This document shows, one piece after another, positions 49,201 to 57,642 of a DNA stretch of 64,000 nucleotides. How positions within the stretch are numbered: the first letter of the stretch is position 1; every line of letters starts with the position of its first letter. The stretch is taken from positions 1 to 64,000 of the forward strand of contig NZ_JABWCS010000199.1 of NCBI RefSeq assembly GCF_013359945.1, read 5' to 3'. Made by a program: the position numbers and the translations under genes. Origin of the DNA: Paenibacillus agri (GTDB taxonomy: Bacteria; Bacillota; Bacilli; Paenibacillales; Paenibacillaceae). The notes below the pieces were generated by a model. The model was not told the DNA's origin. It did not search any database and saw nothing but the letters and a program-made list of their open reading frames with translations.

Positions 49201-50106
49201 ATGAAGCAACCCCTGGTATATCCCTATTACGGCCAGAAAACAGTCTGCAATGAGCAGCCGATTGCCTTCCCGCCCCAGCATCAGGACCGAAAGCCTGGAC
49301 TTGAAAGCCTGATGAATCCTCGGCCGATTAGCGAGAACCCGGAGCTGCGCGGCAGCGGCAAGCTGAAGGGCAAGGTGGCCCTTATCACCGGGGGCGACAG
49401 CGGCATCGGAAAAGCTGCAGCCATTGCTTTTGCTAAAGAGGGCGCAGATGTAGCCATCGCCTATTTGAATGAAGTCTCCGACGCCGAGGTCACCCAGCGG
49501 CGCATTGAAGAGCTCGGCCAGCGCTGTCTGCGAATTGAAGGCGACCTGCGCTTCAAGCAGAACTGTACCGCGGCTGTAGAGCATACCGTTGCCACCTTCG
49601 GTAAGCTGGATATTCTCGTGAACAACCATGGTATTAATTTTCCACAGAAGAGCATCCTCGACATCTCGGAAGAACAGCTATATCTGACTTTCCAGACGAA
49701 TATTCTCTCCTACTTCTTCCTGACCCAAGCTGCACTGCCTCATATGAAAAGAGGGGCTTCCATTATTAACACGGCCTCCATTACCGCCTATCGGGGGAAT
49801 GTAGAGCTTATTGATTACTCCTCCACCAAGGGCGCCGTGGTCTCCTTTACCCGAGCGCTAGCCCTTTCGCTCGCAGATAGCGGAATCCGCGTTAACAGCG
49901 TATCCCCTGGACCGACATGGACACCGCTGATTCCATCCAGCTTCTCAGCCGAAGAGGTGAGCATATTCGGTACGGATACCCCGCTCAAGCGGGCAGCACA
50001 GCCGTATGAGCTGGCTGGAGCATATCTGTATCTGGCGGGACCGGAGTCCTCCTTCGTAACCGGCGCGTGCATTCATGTCAACGGTGGAGACATGATCACC
50101 AGCTGA
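49201..50106 (+). CDS. SDR family oxidoreductase, general stress protein 39 type
   Basis: Short-chain dehydrogenase of the YdaD/GsiB-like stress group, with an N-terminal extension of about 50 residues (YYGQKTVCNEQPIAFPPQHQ, LMNPRPISENPELRGSGKL) that is characteristic of this subfamily. NAD(P) motif TGGDSGIGKA (residues 62-72), NNHG, catalytic S in NTASITAYRG, and YSSTKGA (Y and K). GAGGAG lies 9 nt before ATG 49201. 301 residues. It precedes a small membrane protein gene by 26 nt and is probably co-transcribed. Confidence 0.92.
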   Translation: MKQPLVYPYYGQKTVCNEQPIAFPPQHQDRKPGLESLMNPRPISENPELRGSGKLKGKVALITGGDSGIGKAAAIAFAKEGADVAIAYLNEVSDAEVTQRRIEELGQRCLRIEGDLRFKQNCTAAVEHTVATFGKLDILVNNHGINFPQKSILDISEEQLYLTFQTNILSYFFLTQAALPHMKRGASIINTASITAYRGNVELIDYSSTKGAVVSFTRALALSLADSGIRVNSVSPGPTWTPLIPSSFSAEEVSIFGTDTPLKRAAQPYELAGAYLYLAGPESSFVTGACIHVNGGDMITS

Positions 50107-50132
50107 GAATTTTACCGAAAGGAACCAAAACG

Positions 50133-50591
50133 ATGCAAAGAACCCATCCTTCTGAAATCACTTCCGTCAGGTTAACTGCCGGAATGTATGCCTTGAGCAA
50201 ATTAGCCTGTGCAGGTCTGTCATTCTTGCTCTTATCCTTGGTGATCCTGGCCTACCCCACAAGCAATGGATCAGCGGGCGAAGAATGGCCTGTCTCTGCT
50301 GCCTATGCCATCTATGCCTATGGCCTGCCTGCGGCGCTGGTAGCAGACGGACTGCTGCGCCTCCTGCGCCTCCGCCTGCTGGCCCTGGCCTTCGTCGTCT
50401 ACACCGTAGCAGGCTTAGGCGCAGGCCTTTGGCTGGCTGCGGAGCAAGGCGGCACTCCCTTGCTTTGTGCAGTCGCTGGCATCATCGGCCTGCTCTTGTT
50501 CCGCACGGCACAAATTGCCGTGGAACGGCTCCCGTTATTGCTGCCAGTGTTCGCTCTGTTCGTTCCGCTCCTGTGCCTAGTGCTGTCCTAA
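50133..50591 (+). CDS. Membrane protein of unknown function
   Basis: A 152-residue protein with four hydrophobic segments (LACAGLSFLLLSLVILAY, PVSAAYAIYAYGLPAALVAD, LRLLALAFVVYTVAGLGAGL, and GTPLLCAVAGIIGLLLF plus LPLLLPVFALFVPLLCLVLS). ATG 50133 is used because AAAGGA lies 9 nt upstream; the longer frame from 50067 overlaps the SDR gene. No family recognised. It is GC-rich and Leu-rich at the C-terminus. Confidence 0.65.
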   Translation: MQRTHPSEITSVRLTAGMYALSKLACAGLSFLLLSLVILAYPTSNGSAGEEWPVSAAYAIYAYGLPAALVADGLLRLLRLRLLALAFVVYTVAGLGAGLWLAAEQGGTPLLCAVAGIIGLLLFRTAQIAVERLPLLLPVFALFVPLLCLVLS

Positions 50592-50654
50592 CGGATTAGG
50601 CAGGGGCTCGACACTATCAGCTAATGTTCCTGGTGTTATAATGAGATTCGTTTG

Positions 50655-50880
50655 TTGGAGCTTCGTAGTTATGATTTTGTTAGTTTTGGCTTGTTAGTTT
50701 ATGGCTTCGTTCGTTATGACTTCGCTAGGTATGGCTTCGTTGGGTATGACTTCGTTAGGTATGATGACTTCGTTAGGTATGATGACTTCGTTAGGTTGCT
50801 TCGTAGGTATGACTTCGTTAGGTAGAGCTTCGTTAGGTTTGGCTTCGTTAGGTTTGGCTTCGTTGGGTATGGCTTCGCGG
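50655..50880 (+). repeat. 15-bp minisatellite (TTCGTTAGGTATGGC units)
   Basis: About 14 imperfect units of 15 bp built on ATGGCTTCGTTAGGT, with some 18-bp units (ATGATGACTTCG). It opens the 1.2-kb region between two convergent genes. The units could be translated as MASLG repeats, but there is no SD and the frame breaks into unrelated sequence, so I regard it as non-coding. Confidence 0.8.
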
Positions 50881-50974
50881 CCTATCTTCAGCTATAAAGG
50901 TGAACTTAAGAACCAAACGCAAAGTCCGTCGTCACTACGGTGGAATGTTTGGACTTCTGGTAGCGATTGTCCTC

Positions 50975-51112
50975 AGATTTCCTCTTTTTAGCCGTTTCAA
51001 GCGGTTGAAATCTGACGACAGCTTAGGCCTATAAGTGCGAGCTTTCCCATGGAAAGCTTTCAGGCGATCGCTTTCTCACCTACAGCTCCAAACTTCCCTA
51101 TTCGTTCTTCTT
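50975..51112 (-). repeat. Intergenic repeat module B, copy 3 (inverted)
   Basis: Read on the minus strand it contains GGGAAGTTTGGAGCTGTAGG, GCCTGAAAGCTTTCC-ATG-GGAAAGCTCGCA, GGCCTAAGCTGTCGTC and CAGATTTCAACCGCTTGAA, matching 11862-12005 and 12228-12345 in order. GCTTTCC and GGAAAGC form a perfect hairpin. Confidence 0.75.
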
Positions 51113-51139
51113 CGCTACCTTACTTTCTTTTGTTCGACC

Positions 51140-51334
51140 TATTTAACAGCATTTTCGTACCTTATTTTTCTCAAATATGAGTGAATAAAGTAAATAGGAG
51201 CATTTTTGTACCTTATTTTCAATAAATTCTCACTAAAAGGGATGTTGTGGAAGATTTAAGGTACAATTTTGCCTTTAATTCCCTCAAACCCTTAGCTGCA
51301 GAGTATTTATGGTACAAAAATGCCGTTAATTGCA
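51140..51334 (+). repeat. Intergenic repeat module A, copy 2
   Basis: GCATTTTCGTACCTTA, GCATTTTTGTACCTTA, then TAAGGTACAATTTTGC and TATGGTACAAAAATGC in the same order and spacing as in copies 1 and 3. It continues directly into the 26-bp tandem repeat module C. Confidence 0.85.
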
Positions 51335-51379
51335 CTTCAGGAGTGCGTTTATATAAAGCAATGACTCAACGTAATGACG

Positions 51380-51690
51380 TTCGAACCTTAATTTTGGATG
51401 TTGAGTTTGAATCTTAAGTTTGGATGTTGAGTTCAACCTTTAAGATTGGATGTTGAGTTCAACCCTTAAGATTGGATGTTGAGTTCAACCCTTAAGATTG
51501 GATGTTGAGTTCAACCCTTAAGATTGGATATTGAGTTCGAACCTTAAGTTTGAATATTGAGTTCAAGCCTTAAGTTGGATATTAAGTTCGAACCTTAAGT
51601 TAGATTTTGAGTTCGAGCTTTAAGTTTGGATTTTGAGTTCGAACCTTAAGTTTGAAATTTAAGTTCGCATCTTAAATTCGTCTTATATAG
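51380..51690 (+). repeat. Intergenic repeat module C, 12 tandem units of 25-26 bp
   Basis: Units of the form TTGAGTTCAACCCTTAAGAT-TGGATG, four nearly identical in the middle and more diverged at both ends. Each unit contains TTCGAA/TTCAA and CTTAAG palindromes. The array ends with GTCTTATATAG, as does copy 2 of this module at 61811-61907. No spacers are present, so it is not a CRISPR. Confidence 0.85.
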
Positions 51691-51809
51691 TTAGCTCAGT
51701 AAGTTATAGCATCCGGCTACTCTGTGTTTAGGCTTCTTAGCGTGACAACGCGACAACACTCCGTCGTCCTGTATCCAGCACTCGTGGGACTCACACTAAC
51801 CGTCCCTTT

Positions 51810-53447
51810 TCATAGTGACTCAATTATATCTCCGGCGATCAATGACGCCGGATGATTCCGCAGGCCTGCCGCGCGTTCTCCGGCAAGGCCATGCAGATAG
51901 ACGCCAAACGCCGCAGCCTGCAAGGCATTCAGTCCTTGGGCCAGTAAGCCGGCGATGATACCGGTCAGCACATCACCCGCACCGCCGGTTCCCATACCGG
52001 GATGTCCCGTAGTGTTGACATAGCTTACCCCATCCGGGGCGGCAATGACAGTATGTGCTCCTTTGAGCACGAGGATCACACCGTGCTCCCGGGCGTAGCG
52101 TTCCGCGAGACCGATCCGGTCACGCTGCACTTCAGCGGTAGAAATACCGGCCAGCCGGGCCATTTCACCGGGATGGGGAGTCAGAACGACCGATCCCGGG
52201 CGGCTGGCCCAATGACTGTAATCCGTCTCCGCCAGGATGTTCAGCGCATCTGCGTCAATGACCAGCGGCCCTTCCGTTCCTTCCCATAAGGTACGGAGCC
52301 AGTCGGTATCTCCTTGAAAACGCCCAAGTCCTGGCCCAACGGCTGTTACATCCCGTTCTGCACTCAATCGGAGCAATTCCGCAGCCGTACCAGCATTCCA
52401 GTTGCCCTGCTCATCTCCGCCGACGTCAGCCAGCATCAGCTCCGGAGCAGCGCCAATAACCGCAGGCAGCAGCTTCTGTGGCAGCGCCCAGGTCACCAGA
52501 CCACTGCCCGCCCGCAGCGCAGCCCGGGCCGCCAGCAAACCTGCGCCGCTCATGCGCAGCGTGCCACCGGCCACCAGTACATGGCCGTAAGTGCCCTTGT
52601 GCCCTTCGGGCGAACGATGGCGTAACACATCCACGCCCAGACCGGCCTGCAACACTTCCGGCGTCAGCCAATAGCTCTGCAGGCCAACTTCACGCGCCAG
52701 AGACACAGGGATGCCGATGGCGCGAACCACCACAGTCCCCGCAGCCCCGGCGCCGGGGTACTGCAGCAGGCCTCGCTTGAGAAACGCGAGGCAGACCGTC
52801 ACCGATGCATGCACGCAAGGCGCATGCATCTCCCCCGTGTCCGCGTTCAGCCCGCTCGGGATGTCCGCGGACACGATCGGTTTGCCGCTGGCATTAGCGG
52901 CGGCAATCAGCTCCGCGTAGACGCCGCGGGGCGCGCCAGCGGCGCCCGTGCCGAGCAGCGCATCCAAGATGCCGCTGCATGCGGCAAAGTCCAGGGGGTC
53001 CTGGCCGTAGACGGCCGCGGACAAGCCCAGGGCTGCAGCGGCATCGCGCTGTAGGGCGGCCTCGCCGGTCAGCGATTCCGGCGGCACGGCATACACCAGC
53101 GTGACGGCAATGCCCGCCTCGCGGAGATACCTGGCGGCGACCAATCCGTCGCCGCCGTTGTTGCCTTTGCCGACAAGGATGAACCAGTGCTCGGCAGCGG
53201 CAGTATCCAAGGTCAGCGCACGGTCTCCGCTGACATCAAAACCCGTCAGGTCTTGACCAGTTCCGTTGTCGACGGTACGCCCAATTCCCCTACTAGCATG
53301 GCCGCCGTTCCGCTTGCGGCATAACTCAATGATCTCCTCGGCAATAGCGCGTCCCGCATTCTCCATCAATGCAACCGCCGGAATACCCAGCCGGTCAATG
53401 GTGATGCGGTCTAGCTCTCTCATTTGCTCTGCAGTTACAAGATACAT
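51810..53447 (-). CDS. nnr: Bifunctional NAD(P)H-hydrate epimerase / ADP-dependent dehydratase
   Basis: Repairs hydrated NAD(P)H: the N-terminal YjeF_N domain epimerises NAD(P)HX and the C-terminal kinase-like domain dehydrates it. ATG 53447 (MYLVTAEQMRELDRITI) is used with AAAGGAG 7 nt upstream. 545 residues. Epimerase marks are LMENAGRAIAEE and VGKGNNGGDGLVAARYL; dehydratase marks are HKGTYGHVLVAGG, VLTPHPGEMARL, VLKGAHTVIAAPDG and GTGGAGDVLTGIIAGLLAQG. Between the first two epimerase motifs there is an extra stretch of about 40 residues (RKRNGGHASRGIGRTVDNGT) not usual in the family. Confidence 0.95.
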   Translation of the reverse strand: MYLVTAEQMRELDRITIDRLGIPAVALMENAGRAIAEEIIELCRKRNGGHASRGIGRTVDNGTGQDLTGFDVSGDRALTLDTAAAEHWFILVGKGNNGGDGLVAARYLREAGIAVTLVYAVPPESLTGEAALQRDAAAALGLSAAVYGQDPLDFAACSGILDALLGTGAAGAPRGVYAELIAAANASGKPIVSADIPSGLNADTGEMHAPCVHASVTVCLAFLKRGLLQYPGAGAAGTVVVRAIGIPVSLAREVGLQSYWLTPEVLQAGLGVDVLRHRSPEGHKGTYGHVLVAGGTLRMSGAGLLAARAALRAGSGLVTWALPQKLLPAVIGAAPELMLADVGGDEQGNWNAGTAAELLRLSAERDVTAVGPGLGRFQGDTDWLRTLWEGTEGPLVIDADALNILAETDYSHWASRPGSVVLTPHPGEMARLAGISTAEVQRDRIGLAERYAREHGVILVLKGAHTVIAAPDGVSYVNTTGHPGMGTGGAGDVLTGIIAGLLAQGLNALQAAAFGVYLHGLAGERAAGLRNHPASLIAGDIIESL

Positions 53448-53536
53448 CGCTCCGCTCCTTTCTCCTATCCCTGGTGCCAGCCACCGCCGCTTCAAGCGGT
53501 ACGGAATAACTTCAGCACTCCTATACAAGCCGGGTT

Positions 53537-54169
53537 TTAGTAAGCCACCGTGAATCTTTCGCGGCTGAAGTTCCCTTCCTCTACCTCATCTATAATGGCC
53601 ACAGCAAAATCCTCCACGCTGATGGCACTTTGCCCGTTCTCGTCGACAACCAGCCGGTCAAGACCGATCCGGAACATCCCCGTACGGCGTCCGGGTTGAA
53701 TAGAAGCCGCAGGACTCACATAAGTGTAGTCCAGATCTGAGCCTCTATAAATCTCATAGGCATCCGCATGGGCTGCAGCCAGCGGCCGTACATGTTCCGG
53801 GAATTCTGGCGTATCCATCAGCCACTCGCCGGATTCCGTCTTAAGGCTGCCTGCACCGCCTACAATCAGCAGTCGATCCATATCTGCCGCCTGCAAGCCC
53901 TCCACCAGCGAAGCCGCAGCGGTGAGCAGTTCATTTTCCTCTCCAGCCTTTGGCCCATAGGCACTAACAGCAGCCTCATGTCCGCGCACCGCAGATGCTA
54001 CTGATGCAGGCTCCAGAATATCTACAGCCACAAGTTTCAGACGCTCATGTTCAAAAGGGAAGTTCTCCGGATGACGCATCGCCGCCGTCACCTGATGTTT
54101 TCTTTTCAAAGCTTCCTCTACAATTGCCTTTCCAATCGTTCCTGATGCCGCAAGTACCACTATATCCAT
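53537..54169 (-). CDS. NAD(P)-dependent oxidoreductase, NmrA-like atypical SDR
   Basis: A 210-residue single-domain Rossmann protein (MDIVVLAASGTIGKAIVEEA, with the variant nucleotide motif AASGTIG), HPENF, VDILEPASVASAVRGHEAAV, LLIVGGAGSLKTESGEWLMD and YTYVSPAASIQPGRRTGMFR. It belongs to the YwnB/NmrA-like group often linked to flavin reduction or redox sensing. ATG 54169 has GAGGAA 9 nt upstream; the longer frame to 54394 runs through unrelated repeats. Its function is unknown; it is preceded by a direct repeat. Confidence 0.88.
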   Translation of the reverse strand: MDIVVLAASGTIGKAIVEEALKRKHQVTAAMRHPENFPFEHERLKLVAVDILEPASVASAVRGHEAAVSAYGPKAGEENELLTAAASLVEGLQAADMDRLLIVGGAGSLKTESGEWLMDTPEFPEHVRPLAAAHADAYEIYRGSDLDYTYVSPAASIQPGRRTGMFRIGLDRLVVDENGQSAISVEDFAVAIIDEVEEGNFSRERFTVAY

Positions 54170-54260
54170 TCTTTTATTCCTCGCTCTCTCTGATTGAATG
54201 ATGCCATAACTGCATTTATATAAAAAATTTTGCATACCCTGCAGACAGCAGCAAGCATAC

Positions 54261-54283
54261 GAAAACCCCCTGGAATAAGGGGG
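54261..54283 (-). terminator. Terminator of the GNAT gene at 54398
   Basis: On the minus strand CCCCC-TTATTCCA-GGGGG is followed by TTTTC. Confidence 0.55.
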
Positions 54284-54394
54284 CCTGTTCAATGATTCGC
54301 TAATAGAATTACTTAGACGCGCACCAGGCTCTGACCAGTCCACTATACCGCGGCCTGTCAATGATCCGCTAATAGGGTTACTTAGACACCGCAC
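54282..54394. repeat. Direct repeat of 43 bp, period 70 bp
   Basis: GGCCTGTTCAATGATTCGCT (54282) and GGCCTGTCAATGATCCGCT (54352) start two copies that both continue TAATAG..TTACTTAGAC and end in GCAC. It fills the gap between the GNAT gene and the NmrA-like gene. No ORF or promoter is evident. Confidence 0.75.
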
Positions 54395-54397
54395 AGC

Positions 54398-54811
54398 TCA
54401 ACGCTTAAAGGCCATCCCCTGTGATCTGGGAGCAACGGGTGCAAACCCGAATTGGGCATACAGCCGCGCTGCTTCTCCATCAGCAATAAGGCTGGTATAA
54501 GCTTTGTCAGGCAGCGTATCCAGAAACTCCCTGATCTCGCGCATAATGATTTTCCCCAGACCCCGTCCTTGGTGAGAAGGCTGAACGGCGATATCGGTCA
54601 CCTGGAAGAAGCACCCTCCGTCTCCAATGACGCGTCCCATACCAATCAAGACATCGTCCTCAAATAACGTAACTGCAAAGATGGAACGCGGCAACCCGAT
54701 GGCTGCCCCTTCCTCACTCATTGGACTAAGCCCTGCTTGAACCCGTAGCGCCAAATACTGCTGAACCGAAGGTGGCGCATGGCGGATAACCAGCTTACCC
54801 TGGATCTCCAT
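54398..54811 (-). CDS. GNAT family N-acetyltransferase
   Basis: A 137-residue acetyltransferase with the acetyl-CoA motif in VTDIAVQPSHQGRGLGKIIM and C-terminal ARLYAQFGFAPVAPRSQGMA. ATG 54811 follows GGGGGAG by 5 nt; the longer frame to 54877 has no SD. GMGRVIGDGGCFFQ is typical of the YitI/PaiA-like GNATs that act on small molecules. Substrate unknown. Confidence 0.92.
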   Translation of the reverse strand: MEIQGKLVIRHAPPSVQQYLALRVQAGLSPMSEEGAAIGLPRSIFAVTLFEDDVLIGMGRVIGDGGCFFQVTDIAVQPSHQGRGLGKIIMREIREFLDTLPDKAYTSLIADGEAARLYAQFGFAPVAPRSQGMAFKR

Positions 54812-55006
54812 ATCTTCTCCCCCTTCTAGTTTCCGAATAAAAACACATGTTTCTTGCACAGCATTTCTGTTACCCACTATATACGACTAAGCTGTCCACA
54901 ACAAGAGTACACTATCCATCACTTGAAACAATCTGGCGCTTGCTGCGTAACCTATTCAAAGGGTCTATTTTAAACACTACTTTTATAAAAAGGTTGGTGA
55001 AGTCTA

Positions 55007-55315
55007 ATGTCTTCCCTGGCAAAACTTTTGAAATGGGTAACCTTTCTCTATGAAGCCTTTCTCGCGATCCCCTTTGTGGGTGGCATATTCGTTGTAGCGA
55101 ACGGCTGGACTCCGCTGGGCATCGCTTTTCTGCTGCATGCAATTACAATTATCGTGATGATGAGAGAACGGGGACCCTTTGTCGGCAACGCTCTTGGTGT
55201 TATTACCTCAGTCGTAGCCCTGATTCCTGTAGTCGGCTGGATCATGCACGGTCTTACGGCCATCTGTTTGTTCGTAGAAAGCGTTATGGTGTCACAAAGA
55301 ACACGCCGATACTAA
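55007..55315 (+). CDS. Small membrane protein, 102 residues
   Basis: Three hydrophobic segments (LYEAFLAIPFVGGIFVVANG, PLGIAFLLHAITIIVMMRER, and NALGVITSVVALIPVVGWIM plus GLTAICLFVESVMVS) and a basic tail (QRTRRY). The SD is AAAGG/GGTGAAG upstream of ATG 55007. It resembles hypothetical membrane proteins common in Paenibacillus; no function known. A terminator follows. Confidence 0.8.
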   Translation: MSSLAKLLKWVTFLYEAFLAIPFVGGIFVVANGWTPLGIAFLLHAITIIVMMRERGPFVGNALGVITSVVALIPVVGWIMHGLTAICLFVESVMVSQRTRRY

Positions 55316-55343
55316 ATAATGAAGTCCTATCAATGACCGCAGA

Positions 55344-55382
55344 AATGGCCCGCTCCCTTTGCCAGGGAAACGGGCCATTTCA
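55344..55382. terminator. Bidirectional terminator
   Basis: AAATGGCCCG...CCCT-TTGCC-AGGG...CGGGCCATTT, a long stem between the convergent genes at 55007-55315 and 55445-55660. Confidence 0.9.
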
Positions 55383-55444
55383 TATTCTCCGATTATAATG
55401 GATGCCAAAAGGACGGTCATGATTCGACAGCGACGGCGAATGAC

Positions 55445-55660
55445 CTATCCTCGTCTCGCTGGACGGGTATCGGTACGCCGGCTTCCGGTCTCGCCACTAT
55501 AGCGTGCATTACCATTCTCAAAACGCTTGCGCTCCGTACGTTCCATTTGCACAATCTGCCCTTCATGTACGACGATTTGCAACGAACCAAATTCCATGTC
55601 ATCCAAAAGCCCAGCTATACGTTCTAGCCACACCTCATCCACCTTCAGCGGTTTAGCCAT
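55445..55660 (-). CDS. YezD family protein (DUF2292)
   Basis: A 71-residue protein: MAKPLKVDEVWLERIAGLLD, DMEFGSLQIVVHEGQIVQME, RTERKRF, then a charged, Arg-rich tail. The LEYGSVQI.VH.GQIVQIER.EK.R pattern is the whole YezD domain. Such genes usually accompany sulfur uptake genes, and here it is the last gene of the sulfate operon (102 nt after cysW). GGAGG lies 7 nt before ATG 55660. Function unknown. Confidence 0.9.
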   Translation of the reverse strand: MAKPLKVDEVWLERIAGLLDDMEFGSLQIVVHEGQIVQMERTERKRFENGNARYSGETGSRRTDTRPARRG

Positions 55661-55762
55661 TCCCCAGCCTCCCTTCCCCCAGATCCGGGGAGATGTTTAA
55701 TCGAAATCCGTTATTACCAATTTGTATACTACGAATTAACTTATCACGGATATATTAGCGCG

Positions 55763-56626
55763 TCAATGAGCATTTTTACGCGACAGCCAACTCTTCAGAA
55801 TCATTGTCACTAAAGCTAATAACAAGAGCAGCGAGGCGACCGCAAACGATGCCGAAAACTGATATTCGTTATACAAAATCTCGACATGAAGCGGCAGCGT
55901 ATTCGTCTCTCCGCGAATGTGTCCGGACACGACAGACACTGCCCCGAACTCTCCCATAGCCCGCGCATTACAGAGAATAATACCGTACAACAGGCCCCAC
56001 TTAATATTGGGTAGCGTGACCCGGAGGAAGATCTGCCAGCCCTTCGCGCCCAAAGTAATTGCCGCCTCCTCTTCCTGCGTCCCCTGATCCTCCATTAAGG
56101 GAATCAGTTCCCGGGCCACAAATGGAAAAGTCACAAACAATGTAGCCAGAATAATGCCTGGTATGGCAAAAACAATCTTGATATCATGTGCGCTCAGCCA
56201 TGGCCCAAACCAGCCATGAGCCCCGAATACCAGAATGAAGATAAGCCCGCCAATGACTGGAGAAACAGCAAACGGCAGGTCAATCAGGGTGATAAGGAAA
56301 CCCTTGCCACGGAACCTGAATTTAGTGACCGCCCAGGCTGCCGCTATACCGAATATAGTATTCAGCGGAACCGTAATCAACGCGACCAGTAGGGTCAGTC
56401 GCAGAGCGGAACGAGCATCCGGATCGGTCAAGGCGGCCAGATAGACATCCACCCCTTTTTTCAATGATTCAGTCAGCACAACAATCAGCGGCAGTACAAT
56501 CAGCCAGAATAGCACCAGTCCGGCTGCGGCAATCAGAAGCCACTTTACGACCGCAGATTCCTGTGTAGCCGGCGAAGAGACGCTTTTTCGCGATTGGGGA
56601 GCATACAGTGGAACGGTGCCCGCCAT
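55763..56626 (-). CDS. cysW: Sulfate ABC transporter permease CysW
   Basis: Inner-membrane half of the sulfate/thiosulfate importer. 287 residues with six hydrophobic segments (LLIAAAGLVLFWLIVLPLIV, LTLLVALITVPLNTIFGIAA, ...); the EAA-type loop is EEEAAITLGAKGWQIFLRVT, and GEFGAVSVVSGHIRGETNTL is the CysW signature. AGGAGG is before ATG 56626. It follows cysT by 62 nt. The ATPase gene cysA is not found in the window, so it must be encoded elsewhere or replaced by another ATPase. Confidence 0.95.
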   Translation of the reverse strand: MAGTVPLYAPQSRKSVSSPATQESAVVKWLLIAAAGLVLFWLIVLPLIVVLTESLKKGVDVYLAALTDPDARSALRLTLLVALITVPLNTIFGIAAAWAVTKFRFRGKGFLITLIDLPFAVSPVIGGLIFILVFGAHGWFGPWLSAHDIKIVFAIPGIILATLFVTFPFVARELIPLMEDQGTQEEEAAITLGAKGWQIFLRVTLPNIKWGLLYGIILCNARAMGEFGAVSVVSGHIRGETNTLPLHVEILYNEYQFSASFAVASLLLLLALVTMILKSWLSRKNAH

Positions 56627-56688
56627 AGGTATTCCTCCTTACAACGATTTTACGAAGCACGCCTTGTGAATTCCCGGCGGATCACCTG

Positions 56689-57543
56689 TTACCGGGACGT
56701 TTTGCGGACCCAGCGCTGCAAGGTATTGATTACCAGCAGCATCAGGAAAGAGATCAACAGCAGGAGCAGCGCCACGGCGGTGGCTCCTGCGTAGTCAAAC
56801 TGTTCCAGCTTGGACATGATGAGCAGCGGCGCAATCTCGGTTCTCATCGGCATATTACCGGAGATGAAGACGACCGATCCGAACTCGCCAATACCTCTGG
56901 CAAAGGCCAGCGAGAAGCCGGTCAAAAGCGGCGGGAACAGCTCTGGCAGCACGATCTTGCGGAAGGTGCGCCAGCGTCCGGCGCCTAATGTCGCGGACGC
57001 TTCCTCCATGTCCCGATCCAGTTCCTCAAGTACAGGCTGAACAGTGCGGACGACGAACGGAATGCCGATGAACATTAGCGCCAGTGTAATGCCGATCGGG
57101 GTGAAGGCCACCTTCAGCCCCAGTGGCTCCAGCCAGGAGCCGATCCAGCCTTTGTTTGCATACAGAGCGGTAAGCGAGACTCCCGCTACCGCTGTTGGCA
57201 ATGCGAACGGCAGATCGATCAGAGCGTCGAACAACCTTTTACCCGGAAACTCATACCGCACCAGGACCCAGGCCAGCAGCAGACCCAGGAATGCATCAGC
57301 CAAGGCCGCCGCAGCGGCCGTTGACAGACTGACACGATAGGATGCCAGCACCCGTGCATCTGTAGCTACATCCCAGAATTTAGCCCAGCTCAAGCCTGTC
57401 GAATTAAAGAGCAACGCCGACAGCGGCAACAGCACAACAAGACTCAGATACAGCACCGTGTAGCCCATAGTCAGCCCGAAGCCGGGCAGAACCTTCCGCC
57501 GTGCGGTTGATGCGACAGCAGTGGTGGTTGCGGTGACACTCAT
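56689..57543 (-). CDS. cysT: Sulfate ABC transporter permease CysT
   Basis: Partner permease of CysW; 284 residues, six hydrophobic segments. Signatures: LPFALPTAVAGVSLTALYAN, EEASATLGAGRWRTFRKIVL (EAA loop) and RGIGEFGSVVFISGNMPMRT. AAAGGA is about 10 nt before ATG 57543. The gene lies between sbp and cysW in one operon. Confidence 0.95.
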   Translation of the reverse strand: MSVTATTTAVASTARRKVLPGFGLTMGYTVLYLSLVVLLPLSALLFNSTGLSWAKFWDVATDARVLASYRVSLSTAAAAALADAFLGLLLAWVLVRYEFPGKRLFDALIDLPFALPTAVAGVSLTALYANKGWIGSWLEPLGLKVAFTPIGITLALMFIGIPFVVRTVQPVLEELDRDMEEASATLGAGRWRTFRKIVLPELFPPLLTGFSLAFARGIGEFGSVVFISGNMPMRTEIAPLLIMSKLEQFDYAGATAVALLLLLISFLMLLVINTLQRWVRKTSR

Positions 57544-57642
57544 TCCCTGTTCATCCTTTCTCGCCTTCGGTCCTTTTACCGATCAGCTCAAGCCTACTTA
57601 CAGCATACTTGTTGCTAACTTTCTGCCGAAACTAAGAGGATA

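Noticed and set aside
50701..50991. ORF made of MASLG repeats
   Set aside because: No SD, and it is a direct reading of a 15-bp minisatellite with 18-bp irregular units that then runs into unrelated repeat DNA.
51380..51690. Tandem 26-bp array as a CRISPR
   Set aside because: Units follow each other without unique spacers and no cas gene is near.
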